Shown here: in pieces, positions 54,738 to 64,000 of the stretch
How positions within the stretch are numbered: position 1 is the stretch's first letter
Layout of the letters: each line of letters begins with the position of its first letter
Position numbers and translations under genes: made by a program
Notes under the pieces: generated by a model
Told to the model about the DNA's origin: nothing
Database searches by the model: none
Seen by the model: the letters and a program-made list of their open reading frames with translations, nothing else
Source: Berberis thunbergii
Taxonomy: Eukaryota > Streptophyta > Magnoliopsida > Ranunculales > Berberidaceae
Direction of reading: 5' to 3'
DNA length: 64,000 nucleotides
Assembly: GCA_003290165.1 (NCBI GenBank)
Contig: QNQO01000457.1
Span: 186,001 to 250,000, forward strand

Positions 54738-56404
54738 TTACAAAACCATAAGCTAGCCTTTTCACACAAAGTGTCCTATGACTCCTAGCATTTCAAAATC
54801 ATTCTTTAAAATTTAATGTTACAATTAACTTTAGCATAAATTATAGACTCCTAGCATTGAGTGTCTTATTACAGCACACTCAATCACAAGTCTAACTTAT
54901 TAAGTTTAAACTCCTAGCATTGAGTGTCTTATTACGGCACACTCAATCACAAGTCTAGCTTAACCAATTAAAACTAATGCTTTAAATATTAGTAAAGAAA
55001 GCTCTAACTACTGACTAGTCTAGATAAAAACCGATACAATCGGTGAAAGTAATTTACTAATACTAAAAAATTAAATGTATTTTGCAGTTAAGCACATAAT
55101 AAAATAAAAAGTCAAACTAGAACAAACTATTGAAACCCAATTGGTTTCATCTTAGCCTTGGCGAAGTGTTTAGCTCTCCATGGTAGCGGTGGTCACAGCA
55201 TCAATGGAATCCATTTCACCACGAACACGAATCCCGAGAAAATGCTACAAATGCACTGTGGCTGCTCGAGAAATTGGGGGTGCCACTAGCCAACTGAATA
55301 AAAAATCAGTTGATTCCCGGCAAAATCGCGCGGTTGTCTTCTCCAGTGCGACGCGTCCTGTGCTTCGCCACTGCTGCTTCGTTCCAGTTCTTCTTCTCCA
55401 GTGAAACTCCCCTGCAAGAGAGAGAGATGGTGAGAGAGACACGCGAGAAAGAAAAGACGAGAAGGAGAGAAGTGGTAGCTGTGAAACAGGGAGGCACTCC
55501 CTGTTTCTGTTGTTGCTTTCGAACTCTGCTCCTCCGGCGAGCTCAAGTCCTTGCAAGAGAGAGAGAGGGACAGGGGATGGATGAACAGAGAGAGACCGAA
55601 GAGGAGTAGGGAGAAAATGGAGGAGGGAGATAGGGTGGCTGCGAGGGAGTGAAACAGGGACGTGCTCCCTATTTCTCCTCAGTTTTGCTCGCGAGGTGAT
55701 GGTGGTGGTTGTCGACGACGAGATGAAGACTGATGGTGATGATGGCGAAGCTCGGTGACGAGGTGAAGATTTGACGTGAAACAGGGTTGTCACGCACCTG
55801 TTTCACGGTGGTGGTGGTTTTCTCGTGGCGGGGCTCGGTGCTTGGTTGCTAGACAGGGAAGATGGCTTTGTAGCGTGATGGAACAGGGAGAGGAGGTGGT
55901 GTTTGATGGTGGGAGCGGCTGTGGTTGTTGGACGCTGGCGAGGTGAGGTGGTGATGGTGGGATTATCGCACTGTCGGCTCTCCTATCAAGCGAGGATTGC
56001 CGACAGGGTGGATTGGTGTGGTGGCTGAAAAAGAGAGGAGGAAAACACCAGTAGGAATAGAGAGAATAAACCAACCCTTTCTCCAAAATGGGGAGAGCTA
56101 AATAGGGTTCTCTATTTTCTTGGGCTTGGGTTTTTTAGGTTTGCATTTTGGGTTTGGGCTTAGGTTAAATTAGGTGGACCTTTGTTTATTTGGGTTAGGT
56201 TTAGATATGTGACCTTCTACTTTGTACCACCGCTAGAGTCGACCAATTGTCATTCCTTAAATTGTCGCCTTAATACGATTTCATCGTTCACGCTCAAATT
56301 CTTGCAAAGACATGAAAACAAAATAATTATTATAAAATATAATAATCGAAACACTAACATATATAAATTAAGGGATGAATTATGTAATAATTACGTGAAT
56401 ATCA

Positions 56405-57170
56405 ATTCGAAAGGTGGGAGATTGGTCAGTCCCTTACTGATGTCGATGGCTTGCCACGAGACTACCGCTCTTCAGCTAGTCGCCAAATCCTTACTCCCTG
56501 AACCTATAGTCCACGTCTTTCAGACATAGACAGTTCAGAAGGTGGGAGCCCCATGCAGCTCGCCACGCGACCCTCACTCTCTTTCGAAACAACGTCCGCC
56601 AAGACAAATCTAGCTGAGTCAGCATCTTCATACTCAAACAAACTGGCACCTAATTACCAACAATGGCTACTCGAGCCGATACATAGATCGTACGCCCAGT
56701 GCCCAAATAAACACTACATAGTGTGTTTGCCCGAGCTTACGACGCCTGACTCGACACAAACACTCTGACGTATACACTCGGCCATCGCAACTCGCCCATA
56801 GCAGCAGCTTCAGCCGACCAATCAGACAAACAAGGCAAACCTCAAGAACCTTACCTTGGGGACAAGACACAACTCGGGCAGCTCGACCCCCCAGATAAAT
56901 TGTCTACAACAGGCCCACTTTCAAACATGACTACGCAACAATGATTTTGAGTCATTTGCAATATAGAGCAGTCAAGCTCTCTATTACAGATAGACCATTC
57001 GGTGTCCTATTGGTTCAACCTGCCTATGTCAAAGCAAGGCGACAAAGCAAAATGAAAAACATGCAATAGAGACAACAAGCACAAAACGGATAAAACTATT
57101 TTTCAATAACAGTCGACAAAATGGGTATAAGAGTACAAAATTAACTCCTTATCAAGAAGAGGTTCATAAA
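56405..57170 (+). repeat. Right remainder of 128-bp tandem repeat and spacer
   Basis: To about 56570 the 128-bp repeat continues (GTGGGAGATTGGTCAGTCCC, GATGGCTTGCCACGAGAC, then a second, divergent unit). The rest up to 57170 is degenerate spacer with no recognised coding. Confidence 0.75.
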
Positions 57171-57179
57171 TGGAGGAGA

Positions 57180-58400
57180 AAAACTTAGTTGAAGAAAAAG
57201 CAAGAGTTGCGTTCGCACGCACCACGACCTGGGCGTCAGGGCCTGAACTGTCCTCCTTGTCCGATGACGCAAAGGCAATGGACAAGTCTACATAGGACAT
57301 CTTATTCTAACGAATGAGATTCCACTCTGGATGCTCTTCCTTCATTAACGCAAGCAACTCCAGCCTACAATGTACAACCCAACGAAACTCGCATTTGCCT
57401 TTTTCCTATAAAAACTCTTCCTCCCGCACCTTCGAGGCAGCAAGTTCACGATCCAACAGCTCCAACCTGCCAGTCAGCGCATTAACTTGAAACTGCTCAA
57501 TCACCAGGCTGCTCTTACATCACTGAGCTCATGCCACTTCAGTTCAAGCTGGTCCTCGACCTTCCTTACTTCTCGAGCATTGAACTCCACATTGAATTCT
57601 AGTTGTTGCTTATGAGCAGCCCATTTGACCTCCTTCAAAGCATTCTCTTCAACAAGAGATCATAGTTTAGAACACGCCTTAGCCATAGCTTCCTGCGCAA
57701 CCACTACGTCTCAGCCGATTCTGCTCAGCTCCTACTTGAGTTCGTCACTCTCAGACACCGCCTTTGCCAAATCATCACCTGAGCCACGGTTGACTGATCA
57801 AGCCTCTTCTCCTCAGCCTGCTTCTGTAGTCGCTCAATGTCATATAGCGCATCAGAATACATCACCTGCATGTGAGAGAAAACAGGCTCCATGGTGTATA
57901 CCCTCTCACGAGCCACCTCGATTTTCATGCCAATACTTCTGCCAGAACTTAAAATCATCAGGCAGATTAACGAAACAAGCTGGTGACATCATCTTATAAG
58001 CGACATAACTCGTCAGTTGAGGAGATGTCAACAACTAAATTACTCGCGGAGTCACACGGATGTCAGCTTCGTTTGCCCTAATAAGGATGAAAAGGATGAT
58101 CTTATATCCATTAGGCCCCAACTGGGTTGGAGGAATCCCCAAAAGATCTAAGAATTCCCAGATCACATCCAGAACAGGAAAATGCATTCCTGTTTGAAGC
58201 ATCCCTGAATCCAAACAGATGAACCCCGCCAGTGGCGACATTGGCGTCTGGTCATCTTTTAGGACATACTACAGTAGGTCCTCGGGGACCCCAAACTTTG
58301 TATGGATTTCAGCAAGGCCAGGCTCATAAAACAACCTATCTTCAAAGAATTATAGTCACTTGGCCATGGTTGCGTCTTCAAGAAGGCTTTGTTGAGCCAT
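57180..58400 (-). pseudogene. Antisense ORF of the Tat-like element
   Basis: Read opposite to gag: it starts MAQQSLLEDATMAKW (ATG at 58400), then FEDRLFYEPGLAEIHTKFGV, PLAGFICLDSGMLQTGMHFP, VLDVIWEFLDLLGIPPTQLG and PNGYKIILFILIRA. After several stops comes a charged coiled-coil-like part (NALKEVKWAAHKQQLEF, REVRKVEDQLELKWHEL). The globular part resembles the 'gypsy-type transposon' proteins encoded antisense in the 3' region of plant Tat-lineage elements. The function of that family is unknown. The ATG lies ~270 bp from the 3' LTR and reads inward. Confidence 0.6.
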
Positions 58401-58670
58401 GACGAAGATGAACAATCCTTTCTAATCAGAAGGTGAATAGAGCGATAGCTTCGAGAGCAAGAAAAATATACGAGTTAGACTTTGCACTTCGGATGACCTA
58501 AATAGGGATTATGTTCCTGCCTCTTTTCCGCTGAATCGACACACATTTAATTAATGTAATGCGTGGCTCAAGCAACAATTCAAACTCAATCATCATCATG
58601 AGCGGCACATCTTTTCAAAGAGATGACTTAGCGAACCGATGTGACGACCCACTAACTCGAAGGGAGTAAC

Positions 58671-59322
58671 TGATGATACATAAAAATGGTCACATCCCTG
58701 AGCCGTACACGTGTCATGATGATCTCGACGAATTATGGGCTCGAGTTGTTCAGCCTGATTTAGTCCGCCAGACGGACCCGAACTCTTACAGCGTGCTAGG
58801 CCCACACGTCTCACAGCTATCCTCAATACCATAAGTCTTACTAAGGCAAGTATCTCAAAGATCATCTACAAACCGGCAACTACAATAGCTCTCTGCTACC
58901 AAGTAGGAACCAAATACCAAAGTACATTTCACACAATGAAACATTCTCCTACAGATTGCTCTTGGATTGGGAACTATCTCTCACATACCTAGGAGCAAAG
59001 GGCTAATAGGGATCTTCCCTCCTACAACACAACTGCTAATTAGATAAAGGTTTCCACGAAGATCTCCTTCCTAAACTACGCCTTTGATGGCCTGGTAGAA
59101 CCAAGACTCCTGCAATATAAATAAGACATGAGGTTGGTAAGCTAAGGTACACTACAAATTCCCTATTTACAACATTACGCCTTCCTCAGATCCCTGTCTG
59201 ACTTTAGCATTGGAGTGCCATCGGCCACAGCAAATGTGGTCCGTGGCTCACATGCGTTACTTGTGTAGGTCCGCAGGTCTGTGGAATTAGATCAAATCAG
59301 GGAGCGAAAAACGACTGCATCA
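58671..59322 (+). mobile_element. 3' LTR of Tat-like element (652 bp)
   Basis: Same termini as the 5' LTR and preceded by the purine-rich CTCGAAGGGAGTAAC. Relative to the 5' copy it has a ~70-bp deletion after GAATTATGG and scattered substitutions. Confidence 0.9.
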
Positions 59323-59539
59323 AGGGTGATTCTCATACCCTTGAGATTTCTCTATATTCATCTCTCAACTTCTCACCATAATTATTTTGCTCTTCTCTTT
59401 ATTCTTTAAATTGAAATTCAAATATTGTCTTCCAATCCAACTGTAGCAGTCGATAACCCCTACTTCCAATATGCATTGTTGAAGTGTATTGTAGGTTGAA
59501 GGAAAAATAAAAAACAAAAAGAAAAAAAAATATTTCTTT

Positions 59540-59968
59540 GATTGATGTCAAAAATCATGCAACGACATTAGTGTCGGTTTTTAGCATCAATCAACCACCT
59601 TTTTGGTAAATGAAGGCCCTCCGATGCTTACGTCAGTAACTGAGTTAGAGATGGAGTCAAATTTGTACAGAACTCAGTTAAAATTGCATACCTTTATCGA
59701 ATGTTCTCTTTACCTTATATAATGACCTTTGTTAATTCCTTACATGACTTAAGCATGTAGCTCACCGATGGAAGGCGTTCTCTGAAATAGTCTCGTCTTT
59801 AATGAAGAGACATCCTCGGAGGCGTAACTCCTTCCACAACTCTTTTTTCGCAACGTTCCTCCTTTTTAAGGGAGAACTTACTTAACGCCTGGATTGGGCA
59901 TTTGTCTATGATTTATTCTGATGGTTACTGTTGCATGCACCAGTACTGTCGTCATTTTTTATGAGGGG
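59540..59968 (-). mobile_element. Candidate 3' LTR of second Tat-like element
   Basis: On the minus strand CGACTGGGGGAGTA (59969-59985), a polypurine-like tract, is followed by TGCTCTGCCCCTCATAAA. A TG...CA unit could end at GATTTTTGACATCA (59540). No second copy is in the window to confirm the limits. Confidence 0.35.
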
Positions 59969-60099
59969 CAGAGCATACTCCCCCAGTCGTCGTTGGCAAT
60001 GTGGGCATTGATTGGGAAGTGAGCTCTGTTAAAAGGCTTACGGATTCGTTAATACTTGGTCGAGCATAAAAAAAAGGATAGTTCTCCGGCCTGCTATTC

Positions 60100-61440
60100 C
60101 ATCTAAGCTGTTAGCAATCAGTCTTGGTCATATCCCAAAGAATAAGAAGCTTGCTACTTAGGTTCCTGGTATTACCAGGGCTCCCCATCTTCCTGCATCT
60201 TTCAAAAAAGGGTGGTGGTGATTTTTTGATCCCACTGCTCAAGAGGTTGAAGAGATAAATCAAAGTCTTGAGAGGCGCAAGAAAGATGTTTCTCGTCCTT
60301 TGTATATCATGAGAAGAACCTTGTCTCCTCGTATGGTGTGCCTGATTTCCCTGGCTTGTCCACTGATGATTCACGTGTTATCGACAACAAAATGTTCCAG
60401 CTTAGTGTCAAAATGTCTCAGAATCCGAACAGTACGAAGATTTTGTCTGATTTTGAGTTTGACTACTCATTGGGAAATCGAGTCGTTACTCGTGGTCAGG
60501 TTTCTAAGATTCATGTTCCCTCTATTGTCGCAGGTACCTCGGAGCTGCCTCCTATTCTCTCGTCTACCCGTCATGTTGTTGTTGTTTTTAAGAAGTTCAG
60601 CTGGTTTTCTAAGGTTGACATGCAAAATAGTGCTCGTAATCTTATCGTCAAATGTCACGGGCGGCTGGTCGAGAGGGCTCCTATGCTCGTGCGTCCCCAC
60701 ACAATCATATCGATGAAGGTCTCGAGCATCTTATAGAGGGGATGATTAACCTCGTCTTTAATGGCGTTATGGGGTCAGATTATAAAGCTGTGAGCAATCA
60801 GGTGGCGCTCATTGAGCGGAAGCTGGCAAAGTAGGCCTTGGTTCTTCGTAAATTTAATCCGCTAAGAGAGCAGGGAGCGGAGTACGCAAAGGCTGCTTGG
60901 ACTTCGCTGAAGGAAGTCGAGGCTATTCGGAATAAGTTTGCTTCCGACCTTGAGACCTCTGAGATGGAGCTAGATAAACTACATTTTCAGTTGGGTACTG
61001 CAGAGAAGGAGTTGTTCGATTGAATGGTTGATTGTGATGAAGCCAAGTGTTCTGCTGTAGAGTACTCCACCAGGCAGAAAGCTTCTATGGTGCAAGTTGC
61101 TCAGTTGAATATTGAGTTTGCTATTGCCAAGTCGGCAACTTCTGCTAGGCTTACTGCCGTTGAGAGTGAACTTGACTCAGGCTGAGCTTGTATCACTTAT
61201 CGATAAATTAAAGGTTGCAGAAGCAGTGGATTGAAAAAGAGTAGTCGATGGTCGCCACGACTTCTTATAATTTATTGAGTCGCAAGGCTTGGATTTATCT
61301 AAGTATCACTGCTACGCTGAGCAAGTGATCGAGGATGAGGAGGAACTCGTTCCGAATTTGTAGAGTGACCCCATTGATGATGAATAATCATCTCTTTGCC
61401 CGTCTGAGCTTATGCCATTGAGTGACATTGTCGTTGATGC
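60100..61440 (+). pseudogene. ORF antisense to pol in the second Tat-like element
   Basis: Plus-strand coding-like sequence broken into several frames. FEFDYSLGNRVVTRG lies near 60450, then HLIEGMINLVFNGVMGSDY, EVEAIRNKFASDLETSEMEL and QLGTAEKELFD (coiled-coil-like), and near 61300 GLDLSKYHCYAEQVIEDEEE. The end is acidic. Layout (adjacent to the LTR, facing pol, helical C-terminal part) parallels the antisense ORF at 57180-58400. Sequence identity between the two is not obvious by eye. Confidence 0.45.
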
Positions 61441-61967
61441 AAATGCCCTTTCTTAAATGCCTTTTTTGGCCCTTATTGTGTCCATGTAATCTTTTCTGAT
61501 GTAAGAATTTAGAAAATCAATGAGAAACTCATTTATTTTTATTATTTGTATGCAGTATGTCTTTCCATCTAACCTATTAGACTTAGCTTTTTTGCTTTTG
61601 ATATTACTGGCAGAATTCTGACTCGTTCTTCTGAATTTTACAAATGTGCTTCGATGTTTGACGTATTAGTAATGTACATTTTTTTATGAAATCTGACATT
61701 TCATGTTTGGATTTTAATGTCGTATGTTATAGTCGACTCGAAAAAGTTTGGCTCTTGAGTCCAAGTACTTTATTACTTCATGGTTGATCAGACTAGAAGT
61801 TTCATGTTTATGCCCGACTTGTTTGTCCAAATACATAATTTAGGTTTTATTCGTAGCTCAATGCTTTGGTCATACTTTGAGTTTCTTCAAGTAAAACTTT
61901 TAGTATGACTTCTTAGTCCTGACTAGACTTTGTCGTTTTAATGCAAAATGGAGGATGTGAAAGAGTT
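61441..61967. other. Spacer between antisense ORF and pol
   Basis: AT-rich, no recognised coding sequence. The two converging ORFs end on either side. Confidence 0.4.
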
Positions 61968-63010
61968 TCATTGATAATAGTTTTTCAAATGCTCTATATT
62001 CCACGGTCGTGGTAGTTGTTCACCCTTCATATTTTCTAACCAGTATGTCCCTGGTCTGTTGATTTCTATCACTTTGTAAGACCCTTCTCAATTTTAATTC
62101 AGTTTGCTCGTGCGTGGTTCATTTGTGTTGAGTTGAATTTTTTGGAGTACCCAATCGTCGACATGGAAAGTGTGAGGTTTTACTTTTTTGTTATAATAGC
62201 TTGCCATACACTGTTGGAAGGCTGCACCTTTAATCGAAACATTTTCTCATTTTTCTTCTAGGAGATCTAATCCGACTCTCAGTGCTTCATTTGTTGTCCT
62301 CTGCTCGGAATTATTAGGTTATGAACATTGGCATACCAACTTCTACGGGATCATTGCTTCAAACCCATATGCAAGGGCTAAAGGAGTCTCCCTTATTGGA
62401 GTCCTTTTCGTTATTTTGTTTGCAAAAAGGTTGCTAGGTAGTTTGGATGTCCACAATCCCTTCAATGTTTCAAGTTTCCTTTTGATTGCCTCTAGGATTG
62501 TCTTGTTGGTGACCTCAGCTTGCCCATTTGCCTGTGGATGGGTGGGTGCTGAGAAGTGTTGGTTGATGCCTACATTTTTGCACAGCTCTTTAACCTTCTT
62601 GCCTTCAAATTGTTTCTCGTTGTCCGTGACAATTACTTTTGGGATCCCAAATCTGCATATTATGTCTTTTCAGAGGAATTTGTCGACTTGAGCTTCTTCT
62701 ATCTTTGCCATCGGTTCTACTTCTACCCACTTTGTGATGTAATCTACCGCTATGTGGAGGAGTTTCTTCTTGTTAGACATTTGGAGTGGTCCTACGATGT
62801 CCATCCCCCATTGTGCGAATGGCTATGGACTGTTCATCGGGATTAAAATTTTGCCTAGCATGTGAGTATATGGGGCAAATCCCTGGCATTTGTCACAAGT
62901 GCGGACAAGCTTTTTTCCATCCGCTTGCATTGTCGGCCAATAGTATCTCAGAGTTAGAGCTTTGTGGGCTCGCATTTTTCCTCCTGGATGATTCCCACAA
63001 GTTCCATGAT
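61968..63010 (-). pseudogene. Tat-like integrase
   Basis: On the minus strand: GGKMRAHKALTLRYYWPTMQ with C-DK-C, the zinc-binding N-terminus; then WGMDIVGPLQMS, VDYITKWVEVEPMAK, GIPKVIVTDNEKQF and HPQANGQAEVTNKTIL. These show the D, D and E of the catalytic core. ETPLALAYGFEAMIP follows. The C-terminal part near 62170-61970 reads YKVIEINRPGTYWLE and RPWNIEHLKNYYQ to a TGA at 61968-61970. In-frame stops (for example TGA after VDKFL, TAG after AMIP) inactivate it. It would insert the element's DNA into the genome. Confidence 0.9.
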
Positions 63011-63399
63011 GAATATCTCGTAAGACATAGTCATCGAGGCATCTTAATAGCGGGCTAGTGGCAGATCTACTGTGAGTCTGTCATTGATCACCGTGTACCT
63101 TGCGACTCACAGTTTTCGGGCCTCCATCTTGGTTGCTGGAACTTCTTTGTTTATTATATACTCTAGGATTGGAATTGTCCAATTGTTTTCCTGGCCTGTT
63201 GCACATGCCTCTTGGACTTGATTTTCCAGTATAGAACTTTCCTGTATCGTGATGAGTGGATTATCATTTTATTTAGCTCGTGATTTGCTAGCTCATCCAC
63301 TCTTTTATTTTCTGCCCTTGCACATCGCTAAATGGTTGTGGTCTTGAAACTTTCTATCATATCAGCGGTGTTTTGGTTGTAGGCATTCATTCGAGCATT

Positions 63400-63603
63400 T
63401 TTACTTGAATTCACTGTTCAACTGATTGACCACCAATTTTGAGTAAGTGAAGACACTAATTTCTTTCATTCCCAAGTGTTTTATCAATTGTAGCCCGACT
63501 ATTACTGTTTCATACTCGATTTCGTTTTTTGAGGCTTTGAAATTGAATTTTATTGTCTTTTCTAACGTTACACGCCTTTCGAGTTGTACAAGATCATTCT
63601 ACC
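63400..63603 (-). pseudogene. Second (archaeal-like) RNase H domain
   Basis: The frame reads KFNFKASKNEIEYETVIVGL, then GMKEISVFTYSKLVVNQLNS. This matches the additional RNase H that sits between the first RNase H and integrase only in Tat-lineage elements. The expected catalytic Asp in the SDSQLVVNQ-type motif is Tyr here (FTYSKLVVNQ), and stops separate it from its start. Confidence 0.75.
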
Positions 63604-64000
63604 TCAACTTCTGGCCTCGTTGGATGCTCTGTCGCAACGGAGGATCCATTCGTGGACGGTTTGTTCCTTTTTGTGGTTACTAGCTGATTGGCAATCGTTG
63701 TTACCTGTGAATTCAACAATGAAATCCGCCAATGCTTGAGCTTTTATTGCAATTCTGGGAGCATAGCTGATGTCAAACTGTCCGAGTTCTATTGCCCATA
63801 TGACCATTCTTTCGAATAGCTCTGGTTTGTGCAATACTGACCGAAGTGGTAGTTCGATCATGACAATGATTGGGTGAGCTTGAAAGTATGGTCGTAGCTT
63901 TCTTGAAAATATGAGCAGGGCGAGCGCTAGTTTCTCCAAAGCTAGGTAGTTGATCTTCGAATCTGCAAGTGTTTTACTGATTTAATAATTGGCTTTTGTG
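63604..64000 (-). pseudogene. Tat-like first RNase H domain, C-terminal part
   Basis: INYLALEKLALALLIFSRKL, RPYFQAHPIIVMIE, PLRSVLHKPELFERMVIWAI and ISYAPRIAIKAQALADFIVE are the end of the RT-linked RNase H of plant Ty3/gypsy Tat elements. The domain begins beyond the window. At ~63980 a stop interrupts NY*ISKTLADSK. Confidence 0.88.

Larger units (their letters stand above)
49026..54804 (-). mobile_element. L1-type plant LINE, ~5.8 kb, 5'-truncated
   Basis: Minus orientation. It ends in poly-A (T run at 49026-49035) and is flanked by a 14-bp duplication, TTTAAAATCCAATG (49012-49025) and TTTAAAATTTAATG (54805-54818). It carries ORF1 (DUF4283 plus zinc knuckle) and a broken ORF2 with APE-type endonuclease, reverse transcriptase, zf-RVT and RNase H. 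ORF1 lacks its N-terminus, so the 5' end is truncated. Confidence 0.95.
41748..56404 (-). mobile_element. Athila-like Ty3/gypsy element nested in the Tat-like element
   Basis: Minus orientation. The 3' LTR is 41748-43747 and the 5' LTR is 48637-56404, the latter enlarged by a LINE. Flanks GTTCG (41743-41747) and ATTCG (56405-56409) are a near-perfect 5-bp duplication, confirmed because the outer tandem repeat resumes in register. Primer site, gag-middle, the first codons of pol, an unidentified ORF and a polypurine tract are present. RT, RNase H and integrase are missing, so it is a deletion derivative needing proteins in trans. Confidence 0.9.
48637..56404 (-). mobile_element. 5' LTR of nested Athila-like element, split by a LINE
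   Basis: It is the same 2.0-kb LTR as 41748-43747. It is interrupted after CCAATG at 49025 and resumes with TTACAATTAACTT at 54819. Without the LINE and one duplication it is about 1.97 kb. Small substitutions and indels separate the two LTRs, so the insertion is not very recent. A GA-rich stretch at 55400-55700 again gives spurious open frames. Confidence 0.9.
36284..59322 (+). mobile_element. Tat-like Ty3/gypsy element, hosting a nested insertion
   Basis: Paired LTRs at 36284-36969 and 58671-59322 share both termini (TGATGATACATAAAAATGG and GCATCA). A primer site follows the first LTR and a purine-rich CTCGAAGGGAGTAAC precedes the second. Gag and protease remnants, a 128-bp tandem repeat and an antisense ORF lie between. 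No reverse transcriptase or integrase remains, so pol was deleted. A 14.7-kb Athila-like element sits inside the tandem repeat. No matching target duplication is seen at the outer ends (GAAAT versus AGGGT). Confidence 0.85.
59323..64000 (-). mobile_element. Second Tat-like element, 3' part, running off the window
   Basis: Minus-strand RNase H, a second RNase H and integrase in the order expected of the Tat lineage, then a ~2-kb region with an ORF antisense to pol, a purine tract and a probable LTR. Reverse transcriptase, protease, gag and the 5' LTR must lie beyond 64000. Many stops make it non-functional. Confidence 0.75.

Overview
The window is nuclear DNA of a flowering plant, species not determinable from the sequence. 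The evidence is spliceosomal introns, fragments of plant-only genes (a RuBisCO small subunit, an SnRK2 kinase, a WNK kinase, an ATL-type RING protein, a SIN3/SNL co-repressor) and the plant repertoire of Helitrons, CACTA, Mutator-like, PIF/Harbinger, Ty3/gypsy (Athila-like and Tat-like) and L1-type LINE elements. I see no intact host gene. Almost everything that can be named is a transposable element or a host-gene piece carried by one or broken by one.

Layout. 1-3661: head-to-tail array of Helitron-like sequences. 4386-7440: 3-kb foldback element with a nested palindrome. 7792-15057: intronless, frameshifted SIN3-like gene fragment on the minus strand, split by a 5332-bp PIF/Harbinger element (7980-13311). 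That element has perfect 13-bp terminal inverted repeats, a 3-bp duplication, an open Myb-like gene, an open three-exon DDE transposase and a captured ATL RING-H2 fragment. 15051-15367: tRNA-primer/SINE-like repeat. 15715-15877: palindromic MITE. 16663-24644: CACTA element flanked by TGT duplications that carries pieces of at least six host genes in one orientation. 25103-25411: small CACTA MITE. 27108-29662: Mutator-like element with ~650-bp inverted repeats and a perfect 9-bp duplication.

30400-64000 is a retrotransposon cluster. A decayed Athila-like pol (plus strand) ends in a probable 3' LTR near 36280. A Tat-like element (36284-59322) with paired LTRs keeps only gag and protease remnants, a 128-bp tandem repeat and an antisense ORF. 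An Athila-like element (41748-56404, minus strand, 2.0-kb LTRs) is inserted inside that tandem repeat, and a 5'-truncated LINE (49026-54804) is inserted inside its 5' LTR. From 59323 to the end lies the 3' half of a second Tat-like element on the minus strand, with both RNase H domains, an integrase and again an ORF antisense to pol.

Working together: only the Harbinger pair (Myb-like protein plus transposase) looks capable of joint function. The most distinctive region is the CACTA element, which lays WNK, SnRK2, PP2C, probable NAD-kinase, RuBisCO small-subunit and cytochrome b561 pieces in one direction with their introns, like a chimeric multi-exon gene.
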